A stretch of 64,000 nucleotides of DNA from Streptomyces sp. NBC_01353 (GTDB lineage: Bacteria > Actinomycetota > Actinomycetes > Streptomycetales > Streptomycetaceae): assembly GCF_036237275.1 (NCBI RefSeq), contig NZ_CP108352.1, positions 1,860,001 through 1,924,000 on the forward strand, in the 5' to 3' direction. Positions 41,665-49,991 of this stretch are shown one piece after another; within the stretch, counting starts at the first letter, position 1, and the number at the start of each line of letters is the position of its first letter. The translations under genes and the position numbers were made by a program. Under the pieces are notes generated by a model. That model did not search any database. It was given only the letters and a program-made list of their open reading frames with translations, and was not told the origin of the DNA.

Positions 41665-43356
41665 ATGCGGCTGCGCGCACTGCTGGAAACCGACGCGCTG
41701 GGGCTGCGCCTGCTCGGTGGTGAGGACGAGCTGGACCGCACCGTCCGTGGCGTGATGACGACGGACCTGAAGGACCCCAGCCGGTACCTGTCCGGCGGGG
41801 AGCTGGTCCTCACCGGCCTCGCCTGGCTGCGGGACCCGGAGGACGCCGAGCCCTTCGTCCGGATCCTGGCGTCCGCCGGGGTGGCGGCGCTGGCCGCCGG
41901 CGAGGCGGAACTCGGCGACATCCCCGACGATCTCGTGCAGGCGTGTTTGCGCCATCGGCTGCCGCTGTTCGCGGTGAACGAGTCCGTTGCATTCGCGACG
42001 ATCACCGAACATGTTGTTCGACAGGTCTCCGGGGAGCGGGCCGGTGACCTGGCGGCGATCGTGGACCGTCACAGGCGGCTGATGACCTCCGGTCCGGCGG
42101 GCGGCGGGCCCGAGGTCGTCCTCGACCTGCTCGGCTCCGACCTCGACCTGCGGGCCTGGGTCCTCTCCCCCACCGGCCGCCAGATCGCGGGCGCGGGGGA
42201 GCCGCTGGACGCCGGTCTCGCGGCCAAGCTGGCCGGCGAGCACCTGGCCGCCACCCGGACCGGACGGCGTGGGCCGCACCGTCTGAGCGCCGCCGGATCC
42301 ACGTACTCGCTCTTCCCGATCCGCAACACCGGGCGCGGGGCCCCGCCCGCCTCCAGGGACGTACGGGAGACCGTCCTGTCCGACTGGCTGCTCGCCGTCG
42401 AGGCCGACGCGGGCGACTGGCCGGCGGCCAGGCTGGACCTGCTCCAGGGCGTCACCCAGCTCATCGCCGTCGAGCGGGACCGGCGGGACGCGGCGCGCAC
42501 CGTACGGCGCCGGCTCGCGCAGGAGGTCCTGGAGCTGGTCCAGACGGGCGCCGCGCCCGCCGAGATCGCCGCCCGCCTCCGGGTCGCCGCCCCGGTGCTG
42601 CTGCCGGGCCTGGGGACCGCGCCGCACTGGCAGGTCGTCGTGGCCCGCGTGGAGTGGGACACGGAGGGCGGGACGGGCGCCGTGGACACCGGCCCGGTGG
42701 CCCAGGCGCTCCTGGAGGAGATCCTCGTCGACCCCGCTACGGTGGGCGCCGACTCCGCCGACCGGATCGCCGTCGCCCACCACGGCGACGAGGCCATCGC
42801 CCTGGTCCCGCTGCCCGCCGGGCCCCTGCCGGACAGCGAGGACGAGGGCACCACCAGCATCGGGCTGCACGCCGACGCGCTGCTCGCGGCGGTACGGGAC
42901 CCCCTGTCGTCCGGTCTCGCCGACGACGGGCGCCTCACCCTGGGCGTCAGCGCGGCGGTCCACTCGGCCGAGGGCCTGCGCGGCGCCCTGGAGGAGGCGC
43001 GCCACGCCCGCCGTGTCGCCGCCGCCCGCCCGGGCCGTGTGTGCGCCGCGGGCCACCACGAGCTGGCCTCCCACGTCCTGCTCCTCCCGTTCGTCCCGGA
43101 CGACGTCCGCCGCGCCTTCACGGCCCGGCTGCTCGACCCGCTGCGCGACTACGACCGCCGCCACCGCGCCGAGCTCATCCCCACGCTGGAGGCCTTCCTC
43201 GACTGCGACGGCTCCTGGACCCGCTGCGCGACCCGTCTCCACCTGCATGTGAACACCCTGCGCTACCGGGTGGGCCGGATCGAGCAACTGACGGGCCGCG
43301 ACCTGTCGCGTCTGGAGGACAAGCTCGACTTCTTCCTGGCTCTGCGGATGTCGTAG
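41665..43356 (+). CDS. PucR-family transcriptional regulator
   Basis: A 563-residue regulator. The N-terminal PucR-like domain (residues 1-125) begins MRLRALLETDALGLRLLGGE and has the D/L-rich LSGGELVLTGLAWL. A GGDEF-like/CdaR spacer is followed by the C-terminal helix-turn-helix (about 495-555, LDCDGSWTRCATRLHLHVNT then LRYRVGRIEQLTGRDL). PucR-type proteins activate purine or allantoin catabolism in response to pathway intermediates. The divergent xanthine dehydrogenase operon is the evident target. Confidence 0.92.
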   Translation: MRLRALLETDALGLRLLGGEDELDRTVRGVMTTDLKDPSRYLSGGELVLTGLAWLRDPEDAEPFVRILASAGVAALAAGEAELGDIPDDLVQACLRHRLPLFAVNESVAFATITEHVVRQVSGERAGDLAAIVDRHRRLMTSGPAGGGPEVVLDLLGSDLDLRAWVLSPTGRQIAGAGEPLDAGLAAKLAGEHLAATRTGRRGPHRLSAAGSTYSLFPIRNTGRGAPPASRDVRETVLSDWLLAVEADAGDWPAARLDLLQGVTQLIAVERDRRDAARTVRRRLAQEVLELVQTGAAPAEIAARLRVAAPVLLPGLGTAPHWQVVVARVEWDTEGGTGAVDTGPVAQALLEEILVDPATVGADSADRIAVAHHGDEAIALVPLPAGPLPDSEDEGTTSIGLHADALLAAVRDPLSSGLADDGRLTLGVSAAVHSAEGLRGALEEARHARRVAAARPGRVCAAGHHELASHVLLLPFVPDDVRRAFTARLLDPLRDYDRRHRAELIPTLEAFLDCDGSWTRCATRLHLHVNTLRYRVGRIEQLTGRDLSRLEDKLDFFLALRMS

Positions 43357-43376
43357 GGCGCAGGAGGTACGGGCCA

Positions 43377-43414
43377 CGGGTCGGGAAGGTCCTGGAAGGG
43401 ACCTTCCCGACCCG
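43377..43414 (+). terminator. Terminator after the PucR-family gene
   Basis: CGGGTCGGGAAGGTCC (43377-43392) and GGACCTTCCCGACCCG (43399-43414) form a perfect 16-bp stem with a 6-base loop, 21 bases after the stop codon. Confidence 0.85.
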
Positions 43415-43773
43415 CCCTGCTTTCCGGGTCGGCCTCCCCCGCCCGGGGGAAGACCGACCGAAGACCACCCGCTCGGCCCAACACGGTCGACCGATCCGAC
43501 GAGATTCATCTCTTCGGGGGAACCAGGGAACTGACGGTGCCCAAGGTGACGACCCCGCTCGACGACGGCGGTCGTCCCGTCCCGATCGTGCGGGGCGACG
43601 GAGCCCAGGCCCGTCGGATCGGTCGCTGAGCGCGACCGGGCGACGCCGTCCGTATACCGGTACGCACAAGGCTCTTGTGAATTGATTCACCTGACCCCTT
43701 GGCCCGGCGCACCCGTTCGTGTTGAGATGCGGGCCTGACTCAACAGCTCAATGGCGCGCTCGGGGAGGGCAAT
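43415..43773. other. Gene-free stretch with a short palindrome
   Basis: About 360 bases with no assignable gene. The palindrome GTGAAT-TG-ATTCAC lies at 43677-43690, in an AT-richer patch some 84 bases before the next gene, and is a candidate operator or promoter site. Confidence 0.5.
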
Positions 43774-44577
43774 GTGGCGGACACCGCCATGTCTGGTTCC
43801 GAAACGACGGGTGGCGACGATCCGTCCTCTGCCTACGGCAGGAAGACGCCCATGGAGACCGCCATATGGCGACTCCGCTCACGCGGCTGTTGGACGGACG
43901 CGGCCGCTCTGCTCGCACCACGCGCGACCGAACCGGCGGCGGCCCTGGAACGGGCGGCCCTCCTGATCGAGCGCTGTCTCTACACCGAGAAGGGCTGGGC
44001 CGAGGCGGAGGAGGCGCTGCGAGCGGCCGAGGCGGTCGCGCAGAGCGACGAGGAGCGCGGGGCGGCGGCGTGCGAACGCGGTTATCTCGCCTACGCGTCG
44101 ACACTGCTCGGCGTACGGGACCGGGCCGACGAGGCCACCGCGGCGCTCGGCCGGGCGGCGGCGCTGATCGGCCCCTCGGCCGAAGGGCGTCCACTGCTGG
44201 ACTTCCGGCGCGGGCTGATCGCCCAGAACCTCGGTGACTCGCCCCAAGCCGCCCGGGCCGCCTTCCGTCGCGCACACGCGGGGGCGACGGACCGTGGCGA
44301 CACCCTGCTCCTCTCCTCCACCTGGCGCCATCTGGCCGGAATCGCCCTGCGCGAGGGCGAGTTGGCGGAGGCACGGCACGGCTTCGCCGAGTCGCTGCGG
44401 ATCCGCGAGGAGCTCGGCTTCCTGGTGGGCACCGCTCCGGCCCTGACCGCCCTCGCGGACACGGAGACGGAGCCGGAGGCGGGCCGCCTGCGGGCGGAGG
44501 CGGGACGGCTGTTCCGCCTTCTGGGCGGAGTGCCGACCTGGCTCTCGGCCCAACTGTCGCCCCAGCCCGCGACATGA
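43774..44577 (+). CDS. TPR-like helical-repeat protein
   Basis: A 267-residue cytoplasmic protein. From about residue 28 it is a run of Ala-rich helix pairs (CWTDAAALLAPRATEPAAAL, GWAEAEEALRAAEAVAQSDE, ADEATAALGRAAALIG, DSPQAARAAFRRAHAGATDR) of about 34-40 residues each, which I read as tetratricopeptide repeats. The helix pair at about 186-222 (STWRHLAGIALREGELAEA) is the clearest. GTG 43774 follows GGGGAGGG. It converges on the P-loop/propeller gene with seven bases between the stops. TPRs are protein-binding scaffolds and the partner is unknown. Confidence 0.7.
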   Translation: MADTAMSGSETTGGDDPSSAYGRKTPMETAIWRLRSRGCWTDAAALLAPRATEPAAALERAALLIERCLYTEKGWAEAEEALRAAEAVAQSDEERGAAACERGYLAYASTLLGVRDRADEATAALGRAAALIGPSAEGRPLLDFRRGLIAQNLGDSPQAARAAFRRAHAGATDRGDTLLLSSTWRHLAGIALREGELAEARHGFAESLRIREELGFLVGTAPALTALADTETEPEAGRLRAEAGRLFRLLGGVPTWLSAQLSPQPAT

Positions 44578-44584
44578 TGGAGTG

Positions 44585-46252
44585 TCACGTCTCCTGACGG
44601 AGAGAGAGGCGGGGCCCCTCGTCCAGCCGGAGGAGCGCCTCGTCCATGCCCGCGACCACTCCCCCGTCCGGGGTGACCACCACCGCACGGACGGGTGGGC
44701 CCGGACGGAAGGACAGGCGCTCCTTCGTGTCGAGGTGGTGGAGTTCGATCAGGCCGTCGGCCCAGGCGATCGCGAGCGACGGGCCTTCGGGGGTCGGTGC
44801 GGCGTGCAACGCCACGACCGGGCAGGGGCGTTCGGCCAGGGGCTCGGGGTGCGGGTCCTGGCCGGGGGTCCAGAGGCGGACGGTGCCGTCGAGGCCGCCG
44901 CTGCACAGGAAGGGCGTGGGCGGTGCCTCGACCGCGGTGACCGCCGTGACGCGACCGCTGTGCAGCGCGGCCTGGTGAATGCCCGTCAGGCCGAAGGCGT
45001 GCACGGATCCGAGCCGGTCACCCACCACCACGGACCCGCTGATCGCCGCGAGCGCCGTGCCGGGGTGCCGGGTGAGGGTCGCCGCGACGGCCGCGGTCAG
45101 CCGCTCCAGGTACGGCGGGCGAGGCCCGGGCAGCCCGCGCACCGTGTGCAGCCGGCCCCGCTCGTCCAGGAGCAGGAGGGTGCCGTCCGGCGCGGGCGCG
45201 AGCGTCTTGATGCGCCGGGCGGGGCTGGCGAAGGTCTGGCCCGCGGGGGTCGCGTCGGCCGTGCGCAGCAGGTGCACGGCGTCGGTGGGACCCGCGACGA
45301 GGAGGCGGTCGCCGATCGTGCCGAGCGCGGTGACGGGTCCCGGCCAGCGCGGGGCCAGATCGCCCCATACCCGGGTCCACCGCACACGCCACGGCGCGTC
45401 GGCGGCGAGGTCCCGCAGGGCGGGCCGGAGCCGGGGGTCGGCGCCGTCGCCGAGCGCGCCGAGCAGCACCAGGGCGCGGTCCGCGGGTTCCTGGTCGCGG
45501 CAGAGCGACTGTCCGGCGCGCAGCCAGGCGGATCGCAGACCGCCGTGGTCGTCGCCGGAGCCGCTCGTGTAGCCGGCGGTGACGAGCAGCGGGTCGGCCT
45601 CGCACACGGCGACGGGATCGGCGAGATCGACCGCCGCGCCGACGAACCTCTCCGCCGCCCGGCCCGCCCGCTGCCGCTCGGCGGCGCCGTCCGTCCCGGC
45701 CGGCTCGGGCACGTCCACCACCGTGGCGCGGCGGGCGGCGAGGACGGTGTGGGCGGGGGTGCTCGTGCGGACCTCGACGACGAGCCGGATCCGGCCCAAC
45801 TCCGAGAGCTCCCCGATCAGTTCGGCGACCGCCTCCGGCTCCGCCGCTCGGTGCAGGTCCGTCAGGACGAGGACGGCGCGGCGGGCTTCGGTGGTGGCGA
45901 GGACCTGGACCAGTTCGCCGGGTGTCCTGGCGACGACGCCGAGGCGGTTCGCGATCGTCCAGGCCGTGCCGAGCGCGCTCTGCCCGGCGAGTGGGATCAG
46001 TTCGCGCGTCGAACGCCTGCGGCGCGCCCCGGTTCGGGCGCCGTGCGCGGCGAGCCAGGAGAGCAGCGCGGACTTGCCCCGGTGGGCGTCACCGGTGACC
46101 AGGCAGAGCCGGGGCGCGTCCGGGTCGGTGAGCCAGCCGAGCAGAGCCGTCGCCTGGGCCTCCGTACCGGCGGCGGGGCGCTCCCCGCGGGCGGATCCGG
46201 TCACGGGCACCATCCCCATGCCGGGGACGGAGTCGCGGACGGCATGGGACAC
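44585..46252 (-). CDS. P-loop NTPase with C-terminal WD40-like propeller
   Basis: A protein of about 555 residues. The N-terminal half is a P-loop NTPase: Walker A-like LVTGDAHRGKSALLSWLAAH and a hydrophobic strand RRAVLVLTDLHRA as Walker B. The C-terminal 280 residues are WD40-like blades (VTALGTIGDRLLVAGPTDAV, AISGSVVVGDRLGSVHAFGL, LCSGGLDGTVRLWTP, LAIAWADGLIELHHLD). This layout is that of STAND-type signal NTPases, but the protein is short for that class. The start is uncertain: GTG 46252 (VSHAVRDSV) is my choice, TTG 46288 is the longest. It lies behind the GntR gene on the same strand. Confidence 0.7.
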   Translation of the reverse strand: MSHAVRDSVPGMGMVPVTGSARGERPAAGTEAQATALLGWLTDPDAPRLCLVTGDAHRGKSALLSWLAAHGARTGARRRRSTRELIPLAGQSALGTAWTIANRLGVVARTPGELVQVLATTEARRAVLVLTDLHRAAEPEAVAELIGELSELGRIRLVVEVRTSTPAHTVLAARRATVVDVPEPAGTDGAAERQRAGRAAERFVGAAVDLADPVAVCEADPLLVTAGYTSGSGDDHGGLRSAWLRAGQSLCRDQEPADRALVLLGALGDGADPRLRPALRDLAADAPWRVRWTRVWGDLAPRWPGPVTALGTIGDRLLVAGPTDAVHLLRTADATPAGQTFASPARRIKTLAPAPDGTLLLLDERGRLHTVRGLPGPRPPYLERLTAAVAATLTRHPGTALAAISGSVVVGDRLGSVHAFGLTGIHQAALHSGRVTAVTAVEAPPTPFLCSGGLDGTVRLWTPGQDPHPEPLAERPCPVVALHAAPTPEGPSLAIAWADGLIELHHLDTKERLSFRPGPPVRAVVVTPDGGVVAGMDEALLRLDEGPRLSLRQET

Positions 46253-46300
46253 CTCACGGACGGCGCTGTGCGAGCGGGCTGACGGCAACGACCTTAGTCG

Positions 46301-47116
46301 TCAGCCCTGCGATCCGGTGAAGTGCTCCCGTACGAGTGACTGCACGACGGTGAGATCTTGGGCGATGAGCGCGTCGAGGAGGGCGGTGTGTTCCGCCGCG
46401 TCCGCGACCAGTTCGCCGTGGCGGGTCGCCGGGGCGCTCATCAGGGGCCACTGGGAGCGGCGGTGGAGGTCGTCGGCGACGGCGAGGAGTTGTTCGTTGC
46501 CGGCCAGGGAGAGGACCGCGCGGTGGAAGGCGCGGTCGGTCTCGGCGTAGTGGGCGCGGTCGCCGCGGGCGGCGGCGGCCGAGGTGGCCTCGGCGAGGGG
46601 GCGGAGTTCGGCCCAGCGGGCGGCCGGGATCGTACGGGCCAGGCGCAGCATGACCGGGATCTCGATGAGCGCGCGGACCTCGGCGAGTTCGGCGAGTTCG
46701 CGCGGGGTGCGCTCGGTGACGCGGAAGCCGCGGTTCGGCACCACTTCGACGGCGCCTTCGGTCGCGAGCCGCTGCATCGCCTCGCGCACGGGGGTCGCCG
46801 ATACGCCGAAGCGTTCGGCGAGGACGGGGGCGGAGTAGACCTCGCCGGGGACCAGTTCGCCGCCGACGAGGGCGGTGCGCAGGGCTTGGAGGATCTGCCC
46901 GCGCACGGAGTGGCGCTGGACGGGACGGGGGACGAGCCCGGGCGCGGGAGGCTCGCTGTGGGTGTGCTCTCCGCGTGCCTGCGCGGCGGGGGCCTCCGAG
47001 GGGTGCGCCGAGGGTACGGACATGCCGCCGCGCGCCTGTCCGGGGACCCGTACGGCGTCGACGAACGGAGGGTACGGCTCCTGTCGCGCCCGCTCGCGCG
47101 CTCTGCCCTGCTCCAC
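46301..47116 (-). CDS. GntR-family regulator (FCD type)
   Basis: A 271-residue regulator. The winged helix spans about 68-130 (RGQILQALRTALVGGELVPG, VLAERFGVSATPVREAMQRL). The all-helical FCD ligand domain (about 135-260) shows ELAEVRALIEIPVMLRLAR and later metal-binding-type His residues (DRAFHRAVLSLAGN, HTALLDALIAQD, VREHF). The N-terminal 60 residues are low complexity, yet GTG 47116 has an excellent GCAGGAGG site, so I keep it. Methionine at 47023 is an alternative. FCD regulators usually sense carboxylates. Confidence 0.87.
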   Translation of the reverse strand: MEQGRARERARQEPYPPFVDAVRVPGQARGGMSVPSAHPSEAPAAQARGEHTHSEPPAPGLVPRPVQRHSVRGQILQALRTALVGGELVPGEVYSAPVLAERFGVSATPVREAMQRLATEGAVEVVPNRGFRVTERTPRELAELAEVRALIEIPVMLRLARTIPAARWAELRPLAEATSAAAARGDRAHYAETDRAFHRAVLSLAGNEQLLAVADDLHRRSQWPLMSAPATRHGELVADAAEHTALLDALIAQDLTVVQSLVREHFTGSQG

Positions 47117-47255
47117 CCGGGTCCTCCTGCGGGGTCGTGCCGGGCCCGGCTCGCTCTACCGGTGCCCCCTGTGCACCATATGCGAGACAGGACCGCATCG
47201 GGGGGTTCGGGGGCTTGCCCGCCGGGCGGTAGGGGCAAACATCGATCGCGTCGGG

Positions 47256-47274
47256 TAAGGTAAGGCTAACCTGC
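47256..47274 (+). promoter_or_regulatory. Iron box (DmdR/IdeR-type operator)
   Basis: TAAGGTAAGGCTAACCTGC matches the 19-bp actinomycete iron box TTAGGTTAGGCTAACCTAA at 15 of 19 positions, with the core AGGCTAACCT intact. It ends 26 bases before the ferric reductase start. DmdR1/IdeR represses siderophore and iron genes when iron is plentiful. Confidence 0.8.
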
Positions 47275-47300
47275 CAACGATCGCGATTCGGTGGTCCCGT

Positions 47301-48158
47301 ATGGCCGTCCCCGCCCTGCTCCCCGCCCCCTTCACCTCGCCCGTCGCGGCTTCGTACGCCCGCCTCGGCGAGGTGTTCTCCGGCCTGCGGATAGAGGAGC
47401 TGGACCAGGCCGAGAGGGCACCCAGAGGCGGCGGCTGGGTCGGCGCGGACGAGCTGGCGGCCGGGGGCGCCGCGCTCGACGCCTTCCTCGCCTGGGACAA
47501 CGCGCAGGTGCTGCGTGACTACGGGCGGCAGGCCCGCCCCGACGTGGTCGCCAGCTTCGGACTCCACCGGTACGCCTGGCCGGCCTGCCTCCTGGTCACG
47601 GTCCCCTGGTTCCTGCACCGCCGGGTTCCCCGGATGCCCGCCCGGAACGTCGCCTTCCAGCGAGCCCTGGGCCGGATGACCGTCCGCGTCGAGGAGTTCA
47701 CCTGCCTGCCCGGCGATCCCGCCGCCACCCTGCCCGGCGCCCGGGTCGTCCCGGACGAGGAGGCGCTGCGCGCCGAGGTCCGTGCCTCGCTCGCCGAGCA
47801 CTTCGAGTCCATCCTTGCCGGCTTCGGACCGCGGATGCGGCGCGGCAGGCGGGCGTTGTGGGGCATGGCGACGGACGAGATCGTCGAGGGCCTCTGGTAC
47901 ATCGCGGCGCTGCTCGGCGAGGAGGAGCGGGGGATGCGCGAGCTGGAGCTGTTGATGCCGGGCACGGCCAAGCCGTACGCGGGCGCCGCCGGCTTCCGCG
48001 AGCTCACCGGTTCCGTGGACGCCGACGGAACGACCCGCTCCACCCGGGACCGGGCGACGTGCTGCTTCTTCTACACCCTGCGCCCCGAGGGCACCTGTAT
48101 GACGTGTCCGCGCACCTGCGACGCCGATCGGGTCCGTCGGCTCGCGGCGACCGCCTGA
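47301..48158 (+). CDS. FhuF-type siderophore ferric reductase, [2Fe-2S]
   Basis: A 285-residue protein. The C-terminus has the pattern C-C-x10-C-x2-C (CCFFYTLRPEGTCMTC), which in FhuF-like proteins binds an unusual [2Fe-2S] cluster used to reduce ferric siderophores and release iron. The N-terminal 230 residues have the IucA/FhuF-like helical body (DVVASFGLHRYAWPACLLVT, HRRVPRMPARNVAFQRAL). ATG 47301 is 26 bases downstream of an iron box, so expression is expected to rise in iron starvation. It is divergent from the GntR gene. Confidence 0.88.
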   Translation: MAVPALLPAPFTSPVAASYARLGEVFSGLRIEELDQAERAPRGGGWVGADELAAGGAALDAFLAWDNAQVLRDYGRQARPDVVASFGLHRYAWPACLLVTVPWFLHRRVPRMPARNVAFQRALGRMTVRVEEFTCLPGDPAATLPGARVVPDEEALRAEVRASLAEHFESILAGFGPRMRRGRRALWGMATDEIVEGLWYIAALLGEEERGMRELELLMPGTAKPYAGAAGFRELTGSVDADGTTRSTRDRATCCFFYTLRPEGTCMTCPRTCDADRVRRLAATA

Positions 48159-48171
48159 CACTCCCGTGGGA

Positions 48172-48197
48172 TTACGCCACCCGCGCGGGTGGCGTAA
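48172..48197 (+). terminator. 26-bp perfect palindrome after the ferric reductase gene
   Basis: TTACGCCACCCGC is followed directly by its complement GCGGGTGGCGTAA. It starts 13 bases after the stop. It may be a terminator or a protein-binding site for the next gene. No loop is present, so the tip of any hairpin would open. Confidence 0.6.
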
Positions 48198-48299
48198 ATC
48201 GAACACAACTCCCTTGATCCGTGTGGCCGTTCGACCAGATAGCACCTATTCGTATGTCGTTCGGTCCCAATGGCGTGCTCTTGCCGCGAAACCCCTTGT

Positions 48300-48340
48300 G
48301 GGCCTTTCGAGGTCGGCCAGTATGGGCGGCCGAAAGGCCC
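48300..48340 (+). repeat. Inverted repeat in the leader of the DUF2637 gene
   Basis: GGGCCTTTCG (48300-48309) and CGAAAGGCCC (48331-48340) are perfect complements. GGCC words inside the loop can add pairs. The repeat ends 23 bases before ATG 48364, so it could fold close to the ribosome site. Confidence 0.55.
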
Positions 48341-48363
48341 TACTGCGATGCAAGGGACACCGC

Positions 48364-49443
48364 ATGAGACTGACCGACATATCGCTGGACTGGCTGCTTC
48401 CGGGTGGCGTCATGGTGGCCGGAGTCCTGACGGCGGTGGCGGTGCTCGCGCGCGGCAAGCGCGCCGGTGACCAGGCCGCGGCCGAGGACTCCTGGGAACG
48501 CAACGAGGAACGCCGCAGACGCAAGGAAGCGATCTACGGCACCGCCTCCTACGTCCTGCTCTTCTGCTGTGCGGCGGTCGCCGCCGCACTCTCCTTCCAC
48601 GGGCTCGTCGGCTTCGGCCGGCAGAACCTCAATCTCACCGGGGGCTGGGAATACCTCGTCCCCTTCGGCCTCGACGGCGCGGCGATGTTCTGCTCGGTCC
48701 TCGCGGTCCGCGAGGCCAGCCACGGTGACGCGGCGCTCGGCTCGCGCCTCCTCGTGTGGACGTTCGCGGGCGCGGCGGCCTGGTTCAACTGGGTCCACGC
48801 CCCCCGGGGCCTGGGCCACGCGGGCGCCCCGCAGTTCTTCGCGGGCATGTCCCTCTCGGCGGCGGTCCTCTTCGACCGGGCCCTCAAGCAGACCCGCCGG
48901 GCCGCGCTGCGCGAGCAGGGCCTGGTCCCCCGCCCGCTGCCACAGATCCGGGTCGTACGGTGGCTGAGGGCGCCCAGGGAGACCTTCGGCGCCTGGTCAC
49001 TGATGCTGCTCGAAGGCGTATCGACGCTTGACGAGGCGGTCGACGAGGTCCGTGAGGACCGGCGGGAGAAGCAGCAGAACCGGCTGCGCCGACGCGAGCA
49101 GGAGAAGCTCGGCCGGGCCAGACTCAAGGCGATCAACCGACAGCACCGGACCTTCGGGCTCGGCCGGGGCGGTGGTCGTCAGGTCGAGTTGCCGGCCCTG
49201 ACCGCCGGCACGGGCTCCATGGGATCGGCGGGCTCCGCGACGACGTCCGCGGGGACGCCCGTCGCGGAGCCGGCCATAGCGGACCCCGGACAACTGCCGC
49301 TTCGACACCGGCCCTCCCTCCAGGCCGTGAAGGGTACTGAGCCGCGGACGGTGGATCTCACCGCCGAGGACGACACCCAGACGCTGCCACGGCTCGACTC
49401 CCTTGAGCGCAAACTCAAGGACCTCGAGCAGCAGTTCGGCTGA
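48364..49443 (+). CDS. DUF2637 (SpdB-like) membrane protein
   Basis: A 359-residue protein. It has about five membrane helices: one at the N-terminus (LLPGGVMVAGVLTAVAVLA), then ATYGTASYVLL-like, FGLDGAAMFCSVLAV, LLVWTFAGAAAWFNWVHA and FFAGMSLSAAVLFDRAL. The cytoplasmic C-terminal half is rich in Arg, Glu and Gln, with a probable coiled coil (RREKQQNRLRRREQEKLG) and a short terminal heptad (LERKLKDLEQQFG). This is the DUF2637 family, related to the SpdB spread proteins of conjugative plasmids, also common as chromosomal orphans in Streptomyces. ATG 48364 is the start: earlier in-frame residues cross two inverted repeats. Confidence 0.85.
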   Translation: MRLTDISLDWLLPGGVMVAGVLTAVAVLARGKRAGDQAAAEDSWERNEERRRRKEAIYGTASYVLLFCCAAVAAALSFHGLVGFGRQNLNLTGGWEYLVPFGLDGAAMFCSVLAVREASHGDAALGSRLLVWTFAGAAAWFNWVHAPRGLGHAGAPQFFAGMSLSAAVLFDRALKQTRRAALREQGLVPRPLPQIRVVRWLRAPRETFGAWSLMLLEGVSTLDEAVDEVREDRREKQQNRLRRREQEKLGRARLKAINRQHRTFGLGRGGGRQVELPALTAGTGSMGSAGSATTSAGTPVAEPAIADPGQLPLRHRPSLQAVKGTEPRTVDLTAEDDTQTLPRLDSLERKLKDLEQQFG

Positions 49444-49477
49444 GATCGGGAGTACACGCGAACGGCGGGGCCGGCTG

Positions 49478-49897
49478 TCAGGCGGCCCCGCCGTTCAGTT
49501 CGAACCACACCACCTTGCCCACGCCGTGGTCCTCGACTCCCCATGAGTCGGCGAGCTCCTGGACCAGGACGAGGCCCCGCCCATGGGTACCGTCGTCGGC
49601 GACCGGCCCCCATGGCTCGGGCAGTCCGGAGACGAAGTCGCGCACTTCGACCCGGAGACTGTCGGGGACGACGGTCGCGGTGACGACCGCGCCGTGGTCC
49701 GTGTGGATCAGCGCATTGGTGACCAGCTCGCTGGTGAGCAACTCCGCCACGTCGGAGGCCCCCGGCCCGCCCCACTTCCGCAGCATCGCTCGTAACGCAT
49801 GACGCACCTCCGGCACCGCGGTGAGATCCGCGCATCCCACCTTCCTGAGCAGTTGAGTCGGCTGTCTCGCCTCCCCGGCCATAACCCCCACCCACAT
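49478..49897 (-). CDS. Anti-sigma-factor-like ATPase (HATPase_c)
   Basis: A 139-residue protein with a single RsbW/SpoIIAB-type ATPase domain. The N box is AELLTSELVTNALIHTDHG, the Mg/ATP motifs are EVRDFVSGLPEPW (the Asp is present, as DF) and DDGTHGRGLVLVQELADSWG. Streptomyces carries dozens of these and they bind sigma factors or anti-sigma antagonists. ATG 49897 follows GAGGAGAG. The frame is open to 49975. No sigma factor gene is adjacent. Confidence 0.82.
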   Translation of the reverse strand: MWVGVMAGEARQPTQLLRKVGCADLTAVPEVRHALRAMLRKWGGPGASDVAELLTSELVTNALIHTDHGAVVTATVVPDSLRVEVRDFVSGLPEPWGPVADDGTHGRGLVLVQELADSWGVEDHGVGKVVWFELNGGAA

Positions 49898-49991
49898 ATC
49901 GGAACGACTCTCCTCGAACAGGCTCACGGGGATGCATGCCCCACCGACCGTCGCGCATTCATGCCGGAGCGTCACCGAACGGACATGACGC

